A program made the translations under genes and the position numbers. DNA of 64,000 bases from an uncultured Planctomycetaceae bacterium (GTDB lineage: Bacteria; Planctomycetota; Planctomycetia; Planctomycetales; Planctomycetaceae). Position 1 is the stretch's first letter. The number at the start of each line of letters is the position of its first letter. The stretch is from positions 1 to 64,000 of the forward strand of contig CAIOKE010000243.1 of assembly GCA_903858815.1 (NCBI GenBank). The letters are read 5' to 3'. Below are positions 18,817-26,714 of this stretch, one piece after another. Below the pieces are notes generated by a model that saw nothing but the letters and a program-made list of their open reading frames with translations, was not told where the DNA came from and did not search any database.

Positions 18817-19773
18817 ATGTATGAATTCCACCCTGCGAATCCTCATGATCACTTCGTGCGACGAACGTTTGACGTCGTTGATCACGCAAAGGTGCTGTTG
18901 GTCAGTCTGTTGCCTGCCGATCTGCTGACAGAGATCGATCTGCAGTCGCTGCGACCGACCAAAGAGACCTTTCTGTCAGCGGACGAAGGCGAGAATCGTC
19001 TGGATCTGCTGTATACAGCTCGTCTGCGCGGGGGTGAGGAAGTTCTGAACTATCTGCTGTTCGAGCACAAAAGCTGCATTGATCGTCAGATTGCCCTGCA
19101 GCTGCTGCGGTATGTGCTGAGGATTCTGGACTGGCGGAATCGCAATCGGCAGCCTTTGAGCGTGGTGATTCCGCTGGTGCTGTATCACGGTGATGATGCA
19201 TGGGACGAACCGACATCGCTGCGGGACAAAGTGCAGACCTGTCCGCAACTGCGGTGCTTTGTACCGGATCAGGGTGTGATCGTGGTGGATTTTGGCCGAC
19301 TGGCCCCGGGTTTTCTGGGGGCATACCCGGAACTTGAGGCTCGCATTCGAACGCTGCAGATTGCTCGCAGGTCTGAGCTGGCCTGCGAGTCGGTTACAGA
19401 GATTTTTCGTCTTTTGTCTTCATGGCAGAAAATCCATGCACAAATGGATGCTTTGAACGATATTATCATCTATCTGTACACGGTGTTTGATGCTCGCAAC
19501 CTGCCGTGGTTTGAGCAGGCAATCAGAGCAGGACTGCAGACTGATTCGGAGAAACCAATGCCGACGTGCCTTGAAGCGATGATTGAAAAGGGAATTGAAA
19601 AGGGAATCGAGCGTGGCGTTGAACGCGGTTTGATGGTGGGGCGTATACAGACTCTGCAGCAGTTTCTTCGTCAGTCGGTTACAGCCGAGCAGGAACTACT
19701 GGGGCAATCCGTAGAGCAGTTGCGGGAATTGTGTCTGCAATTGCAGGAACAACTGGGGCAGCAGCAATCCTGA
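18817..19773 (+). CDS. Rpn family nuclease (PD-(D/E)XK, transposase_31-like)
   Basis: A 318-residue protein. The nuclease core shows ENRLDLLYTARL (Asp), LLFEHKS (E-x-K) and the helix QIALQLLRYVLRILD, followed by VVIPLVLYHGDDAW, a hallmark of the Rpn/YhgA group. These proteins promote RecA-independent recombination in E. coli and are often called putative transposases. The C-terminus has short repeats EKGIEKGIERGVERG, forming a predicted charged helix also typical of the group. It is a lone gene without visible terminal repeats, so insertion-sequence status is not supported. No Shine-Dalgarno is seen. Confidence 0.8.
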   Translation: MYEFHPANPHDHFVRRTFDVVDHAKVLLVSLLPADLLTEIDLQSLRPTKETFLSADEGENRLDLLYTARLRGGEEVLNYLLFEHKSCIDRQIALQLLRYVLRILDWRNRNRQPLSVVIPLVLYHGDDAWDEPTSLRDKVQTCPQLRCFVPDQGVIVVDFGRLAPGFLGAYPELEARIRTLQIARRSELACESVTEIFRLLSSWQKIHAQMDALNDIIIYLYTVFDARNLPWFEQAIRAGLQTDSEKPMPTCLEAMIEKGIEKGIERGVERGLMVGRIQTLQQFLRQSVTAEQELLGQSVEQLRELCLQLQEQLGQQQS

Positions 19774-19806
19774 AGGCGATGCATTTGGCTGCTGCAAAGT
19801 TGACAG

Positions 19807-19827
19807 CAGCGGCCTGTTCGGCCGTTG
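19807..19827. terminator. Hairpin between convergent genes
   Basis: An 8-bp stem (807-814 with 820-827, one G-T wobble) with a 5-base loop, between the ends of the Rpn-type gene and the DUF1501 gene. It could terminate both. Confidence 0.4.
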
Positions 19828-19834
19828 CGTTCCG

Positions 19835-21304
19835 TCACGCCAGTATGTCGTTCAGCACATGACCGTGCACATCAGTCAGGCGATAGTCACGTCCCTGAAA
19901 GCGGAAGGTCAGTTGTTCGTGATTGAAGCCCAGCAGGTGCATAACGGTTGCCTGCAGGTCGTGCGGTGTGACTTTGTTTTCCACAACGCCGAAACCCAGT
20001 TCATCCGTCTGCCCATAGTTAAAGCCTCCGCGAACACCTCCACCGGCCATCCACATGGTGAAGCAGTCCGGGTAATGGTCACGTCCCAGTACGACGCCAC
20101 CTGCGGTACGTCCTTCACGAAACGGCGTACGTCCGAATTCTCCGCCGCAGATGATCAGAGTGTCTTCGAACATGCCGCGTTCCTTCAGGTCATTAATCAG
20201 TGCGGCGATGGGTTTGTCGGTGCGGGCCCATTTGCTGGTCAGTCCATCGGTAAGTCCTTCACCGGGACCGGTCCCATGGAAGTCCCAGCCCCAGTCGAAC
20301 AACTGCACGAAACGCACGCCCTGCTCTACCAGGCGTCGGGCCAGCAGGCAGTTGTTGGCGAAGCTGGATTCTCCTGGGACAGCGCCGTAGGCATCCTGCG
20401 TCTGTTTCGATTCGCGTGCAATATCCATAACTTCGGGAACGGATGCCTGCATGCGATAGGCCAGCTCGTACTGTGAAATGCGAGTCGCGGTTTCAGGGTG
20501 TCCAAGCTCTCTGGACTGCAGTTCATTCAGCCGTTTCAGTGAATCCAGTGAGCGACGACGAATGGAACGGTTCATTCCCGGTGGATCGGAAACATACAGC
20601 ACCGGGTCACCTTTGGAGCGACACTGCACACCCTGAAAGACAGAGGGAAGAAAACCGCTGCCGTACGAATTGGAGCCTCCGTTTGGCTGCACGCCACTGC
20701 TGATCAGCACCACGAAACCGGGCAGGTTTTGATTTTCAGTTCCAAGGCCGTAGGTGACCCAAGCGCCCATGGAGGGGCGTCCGGAACGGGGCGAACCCGT
20801 GTAGAGCAGCAGTTCTGCGGGCGCATGATTGAACTGGTCTGTATTCATCGAGTGAATAAAGCAGATATCGTCTGCTACGGTCTGCAGGTTGGGCACAGCA
20901 TCGGACAGCCAGGTGCCGGACTGGCCGCACTGCACAAACTTGCGCGGGCTGCCGAGGAGTTTGGGGACACCGGATGTGAAGGCGAAGGTTCGCCCTTTCA
21001 GAAATTCGTCGGGGCAGTCCTGTCCGGTTCTGGCGACCAGAGCCGGCTTGTAGTCGTAGATGTCCAGATTTGGAGGTGAGCCTGTCAGGTGCAGGTAGAT
21101 AACCTGTTTGGCTTTACCGGCATGATGTGGGTGGCGTTGTTCGAGCGGGGCAGAATCCCGGATCGGGATATCTGCGACGGCAGAACCCGGGGTGACAGCA
21201 GATCCGGTCAGGGATGACAGCGCGATGGCCCCAAGTCCCACACCGGATCCGGAAAGAAAGTGCCGACGAGTTGCCTGTTCCAGCGGAGTGTAATCGGGCA
21301 GCAT
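19835..21304 (-). CDS. DUF1501 domain-containing protein, Tat-exported
   Basis: About 489 residues. The N-terminus RRHFLSGSGVGLGAIALSS is a twin-arginine signal. The body matches the DUF1501 family (sulfatase/phosphatase-like fold): VIYLHLTGSPPNLDIYDYKP, HSMNTDQFNHAPAELLLYTG and GGEFGRTPF. ATG 21304 is preferred because a good promoter lies at 21383-21412 and the Tat signal starts soon after; an upstream in-frame extension to 21580 has no family character. DUF1501 genes in planctomycetes normally sit beside a DUF1549/DUF1553 cytochrome partner; none is next to this one. The function is unknown. Confidence 0.88.
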   Translation of the reverse strand: MLPDYTPLEQATRRHFLSGSGVGLGAIALSSLTGSAVTPGSAVADIPIRDSAPLEQRHPHHAGKAKQVIYLHLTGSPPNLDIYDYKPALVARTGQDCPDEFLKGRTFAFTSGVPKLLGSPRKFVQCGQSGTWLSDAVPNLQTVADDICFIHSMNTDQFNHAPAELLLYTGSPRSGRPSMGAWVTYGLGTENQNLPGFVVLISSGVQPNGGSNSYGSGFLPSVFQGVQCRSKGDPVLYVSDPPGMNRSIRRRSLDSLKRLNELQSRELGHPETATRISQYELAYRMQASVPEVMDIARESKQTQDAYGAVPGESSFANNCLLARRLVEQGVRFVQLFDWGWDFHGTGPGEGLTDGLTSKWARTDKPIAALINDLKERGMFEDTLIICGGEFGRTPFREGRTAGGVVLGRDHYPDCFTMWMAGGGVRGGFNYGQTDELGFGVVENKVTPHDLQATVMHLLGFNHEQLTFRFQGRDYRLTDVHGHVLNDILA

Positions 21305-21382
21305 GGCAGGAGGTTCTTGTTTGCGTGCAGAGAAAGGCGACGTTGAATCTGAGGGAGCCGAACCGCAGTTCGGTTGAGTGAA

Positions 21383-21412
21383 AGCATACCCTGAATCAGG
21401 TGGGAATGCCAA
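21383..21412 (-). promoter_or_regulatory. Candidate sigma-70 promoter of the DUF1501 gene
   Basis: Read on the minus strand: -35 TTGGCA at 21412-21407, an 18-base spacer, -10 TATGCT at 21388-21383. It predicts a 5' leader of about 70 bases before ATG 21304 and argues against starts further upstream. Confidence 0.5.
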
Positions 21413-21594
21413 CAATTCATGGCGAGGAAAGGGTTTGGGGAAGTTCGCGAGAACGGCGGAGTTCCGGAAAAACCGGGGGACCTTGCGGAGTCGTGCCGGG
21501 AAGAATGCAGGGCCTGTCCGGTTTCTGCAGCTGGTTGATTGCGTCCAGTCGCAGGGGCTCGGTAGGATGTTCCGCGTCATTGCTGGAGTCTTTT

Positions 21595-22950
21595 ATGTCT
21601 GTCGAAAAATCAGGCGGAAGTTCTGCCCGCGAACCGTGGAAAGTGTGCCGTGGACCAGCCAACTGGTTCACCTTTCGCTGTCCGGACGGAATTGAAGTGC
21701 GGCAGGATCAGACTGTTCTTGAACTGCTCTGGAGAGCACCTGGGGATGGTCTGTCGCAGGTTGGGTCGGCAACTGAGGGGCTGCGGGGACTGTTGTCGAT
21801 CGTGGCCTGGTGGGACGAATCAGAGCCTGTCGACGGTGCTGTTCCGGCTGCTGCTTCCGCCCCGGACCCTGCTCTTCTGTTTCCCCGAGTCACCTCGGTT
21901 CGCGTTCAGCGGCCTTTGCGGATGGAACTGTCCAGCGAAGTCTGGTCGGGCGTGTCGCGCCGTCCGCTGTCCGGCCACTGGTTATCACGCATGATCTTCC
22001 GTGGGCGTCAGTATTCCTGGCGGCTGTGGGTATTCCGCCAGGGGCGGCTGACGATTGTGGCGACGACGCAGAGTGCTGATGGTGAAGCTCTGTCGCGCGA
22101 ACAGGTGCTGATTTGTGAACGTCTGCTGATGACTCTGGAAGTCGCTGACAACCCCGCATGGCCTCCTGATGTCTTCCAGAAGCATGTGCTTAAGCTGGCT
22201 CGGCAGCACTACCCACTGCTGCAATCCAGTGTGTCCCGCGGTTTTTCACTGCGGCTGGGACAAAGTGAAATGGGGCTGTCGAATCTGTACCGAATTTATC
22301 TGCAGCAGCCGCAGAATTTTCGTCGGATCGTGCTGCCCGGTCTGACCTCCATGGTCCGGCTGCAGGAGCTGGGTCCGGACCAGTTGACTCCGGAATTCAG
22401 TGCTGTGCAGTCTCGCATCCTGCCCATGCTGTCTCCGGATGACCAGTCCTGCAGTGATGATCGTGTACGACAGCCGTGGGTTGGTGGCCTTTCGATCGGG
22501 TATGTGATTGATGAGGATGATTCATATCGTCATGTGCACGAGCAGATGCTGGACGACTGGGGCATTTCCATGGATGAGCTGCATGATGCCAGTCTGCAGA
22601 ACCTGCGCAGGTGGTCTGCCGACCATCCGCTGGAGGTGACGGTCGTGGGATCAGAAGAGCAGCCACGGATGCTGATGCCCGTACGACCTGATGCCTACAA
22701 CTGTTCGAGATTGCTGGATCCTGATTTTCACGTGCGTCTGCGTGGTATGTTCGGCAACCAGCTTGTGCTGGGAATGCCGAATCGTGATTTCTTCGTGGCG
22801 GTGTCACTGCGGCAGTCGGAACTGATCCAGCATGTGCGTGATCGTGTGGACGTGGATTTTCGGATGATGCACCATCCGTTGACTCGCAGTCTGCTGCTGC
22901 TTTCGCCGGACGGAGTCAGCGAATTTCAGGATGATTTAACGCTCGGATGA
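21595..22950 (+). CDS. DUF1444-like protein (YtpQ-type)
   Basis: About 451 residues, soluble. The C-terminal half reads like DUF1444 (PF07285): ISIGYVIDEDDSYRHV-like strand, then DDWGISMDELHDASLQNL and the later FGNQLVLGMPNRDFFVAVS segment. The N-terminal about 190 residues are an additional domain I do not recognise. ATG 21595 is chosen for its GGAG at good spacing; longer in-frame versions are possible. The stop overlaps the murG start by ATGA, so the two are translationally coupled. The biochemical role of DUF1444 is unknown. Confidence 0.7.
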   Translation: MSVEKSGGSSAREPWKVCRGPANWFTFRCPDGIEVRQDQTVLELLWRAPGDGLSQVGSATEGLRGLLSIVAWWDESEPVDGAVPAAASAPDPALLFPRVTSVRVQRPLRMELSSEVWSGVSRRPLSGHWLSRMIFRGRQYSWRLWVFRQGRLTIVATTQSADGEALSREQVLICERLLMTLEVADNPAWPPDVFQKHVLKLARQHYPLLQSSVSRGFSLRLGQSEMGLSNLYRIYLQQPQNFRRIVLPGLTSMVRLQELGPDQLTPEFSAVQSRILPMLSPDDQSCSDDRVRQPWVGGLSIGYVIDEDDSYRHVHEQMLDDWGISMDELHDASLQNLRRWSADHPLEVTVVGSEEQPRMLMPVRPDAYNCSRLLDPDFHVRLRGMFGNQLVLGMPNRDFFVAVSLRQSELIQHVRDRVDVDFRMMHHPLTRSLLLLSPDGVSEFQDDLTLG

Positions 22951-24077
22951 ACACCACTGACAGTCCGTTGTTTGTGTTTGCCGGCGGTGGTTCGGGCGGG
23001 CATTTGCAGCCCGGTCTGGCGATTGTCGCTGAGCTGCAGCAGCGGCTGCCCGGATCGCAGTTTCTGTTTCTCTGCAGTGGTCGTCCGATTGACCAGCAGA
23101 TTCTGAGTGCCGCTGCGGCTGCTGATGCACGAATTCGCTGGAACGTGGTTGCCGGCAGCCGTGGCAGCAGCGGACTGTATCGCTTAATGGAACCCCTGCG
23201 GCTGAGCATCGAGTGCTTTCGTGCCGTTCGTCTGCTGCGTCAGCAGCGACCGGCGGTTGTCATCGGTCTGGGATCGCGGGCCAGTCTGGCGGGTTGCCTC
23301 GCCGCGCGGATGCTGGCGGTACCTGTGCTGCTGTTGGAGCTGAATTGTGTTCCGGGGACTGCAACGCGATTGCTTAGTCGCTTCGCGAAGTTGTGTCTGA
23401 CCGGTCTGCCACTGGCTGAGGAAGCGTTTGTTGCGATGCATTGTGCGGTGGAGCAGGCAGGCGTACCGGTGCGTGCCGGCATCGCGGAACTGCATGGTGA
23501 GTTGTATGTGGCGGAACCGGCGCAGCCACGACTGCTGGTGCTCGGGGGCAGTCAGGGAGCTCAGACGCTGAACGCGGCAGTCCTGCAGTCGCTTGAAACA
23601 GGCACAACTCTGCCCGGGGACTGGCAGATCGTGCATCAGGCGGGTGATCGTGATGTCGCCGAACTCCGTGAACGTTATCGGCAGCTGGGGTTGCAGGCGC
23701 GGGTGGAGCCTTATCTGCGGGAGATGGCAGAGGAGCTGCGTTCAGCGACATTAGTGGTATCTCGGGCAGGGGCTGGAACTCTGGCGGAACTGGCCTGTGC
23801 TCGTCGCCCGGCCGTACTGCTGCCTCTGCCGTTGTCCGCCGGCGACCATCAACGGCGGAATGCGCGACTATTTGAGGATCATCAGGCGGCTGAGGTGGTG
23901 GAGACTGCGGCAGGGACAGCGACGGTGGCGACGGAACTGCGGAAGAAGCTGGCACGGCTGTCAGGTGATGCTGAGGAGCGGCAGCGGATGTCCATTGCAG
24001 CAGCCCGATTGGCCGTGCCGGACGCCGTGCAGCATGTGGTGCAGCGAGTTCTGGAGATTATCACTGCGTCCGACTGA
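22947..24077 (+). CDS. murG: UDP-GlcNAc:MurNAc-pentapeptide-PP-undecaprenol GlcNAc transferase
   Basis: A 376-residue GT-B glycosyltransferase that makes lipid II from lipid I on the inner face of the membrane. The nucleotide/lipid loop GGGSGGHLQPG is at about 13-23, the second glycine-rich loop is LVLGGSQGAQTLN, and the donor site is SRAGAGTLAELACARRPAVLLPLPLSAGDHQ followed by N-A-R. The length is normal. It stands outside a division/cell-wall cluster and is coupled to a DUF1444-like gene upstream. Its integrity supports peptidoglycan synthesis in this organism. Confidence 0.9.
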   Translation: MNTTDSPLFVFAGGGSGGHLQPGLAIVAELQQRLPGSQFLFLCSGRPIDQQILSAAAAADARIRWNVVAGSRGSSGLYRLMEPLRLSIECFRAVRLLRQQRPAVVIGLGSRASLAGCLAARMLAVPVLLLELNCVPGTATRLLSRFAKLCLTGLPLAEEAFVAMHCAVEQAGVPVRAGIAELHGELYVAEPAQPRLLVLGGSQGAQTLNAAVLQSLETGTTLPGDWQIVHQAGDRDVAELRERYRQLGLQARVEPYLREMAEELRSATLVVSRAGAGTLAELACARRPAVLLPLPLSAGDHQRRNARLFEDHQAAEVVETAAGTATVATELRKKLARLSGDAEERQRMSIAAARLAVPDAVQHVVQRVLEIITASD

Positions 24078-24119
24078 TCATGCGGAATCGGAAGCCTGCG
24101 ACCGCCACTGGATGGAGCG

Positions 24120-25160
24120 TCAGAAAAAACGATCAATGACGGTGACACCGCTGCCTGGGAATGCGTGCATCTGAGGCAGCAATTCAGCGGCTTCTGAAAG
24201 CGTGACGCGATTGCTGATCAGCAGGTCGGGCTGGAGCTGTCCGGCGGTGATCATTCGCAGCATGCGGGGGTATTCGAAGGCCTGCATACCGTGGCTGCCC
24301 AGCAGCTCCAGTTCACCTGCAATCACAAGGCTCATCGGGATTGGTGGATTGGCATCTGCCCCGGCCATCAGGCCGATCTGGACGTGCCGTCCGCGTTTTC
24401 TGAGGCTGCGGACGGAATTCCAGCAGGTGCGTTTGCTGCCGAGTGCATCGACTGAGACGTGAGCTCCGCCGCCGGTCAGACTGCGAATTGCCTCGACGGG
24501 ATCCGTGGCTTCAGCATTGATCAGGTGTAATGCTCCGCAGCGTTGTGCCAGTTCAAGGCGATCGGGCCGGACGTCCACAGCCACCACTTGTGCGCCGAGG
24601 GCAGCGGCAATCATGACAGCAGACAGGCCGACTCCACCACATCCGTGGACAGCCAGCCAGTCGCCGGGTTGCAGGCGTCCCTGTACGGCCACGCCACGAA
24701 ATGAGGTGGCAAAGCGACACCCGAGGCTGGCGGCAGTGACAAAATCAATGGCATCGGGCAGTTCCACGAGATTGACATCGGCGTGCCGGATTTCGACGTA
24801 TTCCGCGAAAGCGCCCCACTGGGTGAATCCAGGCTGGGTGTAACAGTCACAGATCTGCTGGTTACCACTGGTGCATTGAAAGCAGGATCCACATCCACAG
24901 CAGAATGGCACTGTAACTCGCTGCCCGGGTTGCCAGCGACTGACCTGACGACCGACAGCGAGGACGGTGCCGGCCAATTCGTGGCCGGGCACGTGTGGCA
25001 GGTGTACGTCTGAGTCATGTCCCATCCAGCCATGCCAGTCACTGCGACATAATCCGCAGGCCTTGACCGCAATGATGGCTGAATCCGCGTGCGACTGCGG
25101 GTCAGCCACGTCCTGAACGTGGATGGGCGTTCGAAAGGATTCGAAGACTGCTGCTTTCAT
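24120..25160 (-). CDS. Zinc-dependent alcohol dehydrogenase (MDR family)
   Basis: A 346-residue medium-chain dehydrogenase. The catalytic zinc ligands are recognisable in KACGLCRSDWHGW and GHELAGTV; the structural zinc Cys cluster is CGCGSCFQCTSGNQQIC. The NAD-binding loop is GCGGVGLSAVMIA. It is closest to the sorbitol/threonine-dehydrogenase-like 'alcohol dehydrogenase catalytic domain' group; substrate not predictable. It converges with murG (42-base gap). It has its own upstream region shared with the plus-strand gene at 25441. Confidence 0.88.
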   Translation of the reverse strand: MKAAVFESFRTPIHVQDVADPQSHADSAIIAVKACGLCRSDWHGWMGHDSDVHLPHVPGHELAGTVLAVGRQVSRWQPGQRVTVPFCCGCGSCFQCTSGNQQICDCYTQPGFTQWGAFAEYVEIRHADVNLVELPDAIDFVTAASLGCRFATSFRGVAVQGRLQPGDWLAVHGCGGVGLSAVMIAAALGAQVVAVDVRPDRLELAQRCGALHLINAEATDPVEAIRSLTGGGAHVSVDALGSKRTCWNSVRSLRKRGRHVQIGLMAGADANPPIPMSLVIAGELELLGSHGMQAFEYPRMLRMITAGQLQPDLLISNRVTLSEAAELLPQMHAFPGSGVTVIDRFF

Positions 25161-25440
25161 GGGTGTCGATTGTGATCTGCTGGAGGGTACTGACGGAGGG
25201 CGACGGCCGGTGGGCTGTCAGGTGAACTGGCGGACATCCTGCGAATGGGCTTGCGCGGCTGGAACCCTAACCTACAGGGGAGTCCGGGACAAGCATCGAG
25301 CCGTCCATTGCGAGCTCTGGCGGTAAGTTTACTGAGGACCAGGGCGACTGATTTGCCCCGTTGCGTTCCGCCGGTTAGGATGCTGGGGGTCTGCAGTTTT
25401 CCTGACAACACATTGGGTAAATCCCCTGGGGGCACAGAGT
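25161..25440. other. Divergent intergenic region
   Basis: Separates the dehydrogenase (minus) from the secreted protein (plus). It holds the candidate promoter at 25353-25381. A stretch around 25240-25320 resembles a degenerate dispersed repeat (GGCTGGAACCC type) that I recall from related genomes, but only one copy occurs in this window. Confidence 0.3.
25353..25381 (+). promoter_or_regulatory. Candidate sigma-70 promoter
   Basis: TTGCCC at 25353-25358, a 17-base spacer, TAGGAT at 25376-25381; each box matches consensus at four of six positions. It lies about 60 bases before the ATG at 25441. Confidence 0.4.
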
Positions 25441-26538
25441 ATGCTGTTGAATCGGATTCTTGGGTTTGCTGCTGCCACTGCGGCACTGGCAGCTTCCGTT
25501 CAGGCGGGTGATATCTGGGGTTTGAAGCCGGGCAAGCCAGTGCTGAAGTCCGCCTCGACTCTGGCGTTTGGTCCTGAGGACATTCTGTTTGTGGGGGACG
25601 CCCAGTCCGCAACCATTTTCGCAATCGCGACTGGCAACAAGCAGGGTGATGCAGCAGCCGCTGCGATCAATATTGAAGATCTTCCGGCGGTGCTGGCGGG
25701 GGAATTGAAAGCGACGAAGGTGGATATCACTGACATCGCCGTGAATCCGCGCACTGGCGCTGCCTTCGTTTCCGTGTCTGCAGATGGTGCTCCGGCGATC
25801 GTCCAGATTGACGGTGTCGGCAAGGTGACCGTTCTGTCTCTGGAAAACGTCAGTTTTTCCAGTGTGACTTTGGCGGACGCGCCGGAAGACAAGGTGGTTG
25901 GCGAAGGTCGACGGGCTCAGAATCGGCGAACAGAGTCGATCACCGACATCGCCTTCTTTGAAAACAAACTGCTGGTCTCCGGGCTCAGCAGTGCAGCAGC
26001 TCCATCTACGGTTCGCGAGCTGAATTTCCCGTTTGCCGATGCGGACAAGGGAATCACCGTTGAGATTTATCATGCTGCGCACGGCAAGGTCGAAGACTAC
26101 GCCGCCATGCGGACATTCGTACCCATGATGATTGATGGTGAACCAGCAATTCTGGGGGCCTATGTCTGTACTCCGCTGGTGCGGATCCCGGTGGGAGAGC
26201 TGTCGAAGGCAGGTGACCGGGTGAAAGGCACGACTGTGGCAGAACTGGGGAATCGGAATCGTCCGCTGGACATGGTTGCCTACTCAAAGGGCAACGCCGA
26301 TTTTCTGCTGCTCAGCAACAGTGCTCGCGGGGTCATGAAGATCACTGCTGCCGGTTTGAAATCCGCAAAGGCGCTCACAGAGCCCGTGGGTGGTGGTGGC
26401 ACAGCCGGCCAGCAGTTTGAAACAGTGGAGTCGATGAAGGGTGTTGTGCAGCTGGATAAACTGAATGCCACTTCAGCTCTTGTGCTTGTTCAGAGCGAAG
26501 CTGGTCGACAGGATCTGAAGACGGTCGCTCTTCCCTGA
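25441..26538 (+). CDS. Secreted beta-propeller-like protein
   Basis: A 365-residue protein with a signal peptide (LLNRILGFAAATAALAASVQA). The mature part repeats strand pairs such as DIAVNPRTGAAFVSVS, DIAFFENKLLVSG and LDMVAYSKGNADFLLLS, the look of a six- or seven-bladed propeller. No catalytic motif or CxxCH is present. A strong hairpin follows at 26563-26596, and a PVC heme protein starts 176 bases downstream. I do not know its function. Confidence 0.7.
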   Translation: MLLNRILGFAAATAALAASVQAGDIWGLKPGKPVLKSASTLAFGPEDILFVGDAQSATIFAIATGNKQGDAAAAAINIEDLPAVLAGELKATKVDITDIAVNPRTGAAFVSVSADGAPAIVQIDGVGKVTVLSLENVSFSSVTLADAPEDKVVGEGRRAQNRRTESITDIAFFENKLLVSGLSSAAAPSTVRELNFPFADADKGITVEIYHAAHGKVEDYAAMRTFVPMMIDGEPAILGAYVCTPLVRIPVGELSKAGDRVKGTTVAELGNRNRPLDMVAYSKGNADFLLLSNSARGVMKITAAGLKSAKALTEPVGGGGTAGQQFETVESMKGVVQLDKLNATSALVLVQSEAGRQDLKTVALP

Positions 26539-26562
26539 GGAGTGTGTGGGGCGGTCTGAAGT

Positions 26563-26596
26563 GACACAGTTCCGGGGCAAGTCCCCGGGCTGTGTC
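26563..26596 (+). terminator. Hairpin after the propeller-like gene
   Basis: Outer arms GACACAG (26563-26569) and CTGTGTC (26590-26596) enclose an inner CCGGGG/CCCCGG stem. No T-run follows. It lies 25 bases past the stop at 26538. Confidence 0.5.
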
Positions 26597-26714
26597 AGGG
26601 GGCCCGTGTGTGGCTTCCCGTGTGTGCTTGTGGTGATTCCGCGTGTCCTGCCACTGGGCCTGCGGTGTAACCGGCTGTCTTTTGTCTGATTGACTTGTCA
26701 TTGAAGTTGTTGCC

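Noticed and set aside
18817-19773. Intact insertion sequence around the Rpn-type gene
   Set aside because: No flanking inverted repeats or target duplication are visible, and the nuclease family often stands alone.
21305-21580. Longer DUF1501 protein starting at 21580
   Set aside because: A good promoter lies inside this stretch and the residues show no family character.
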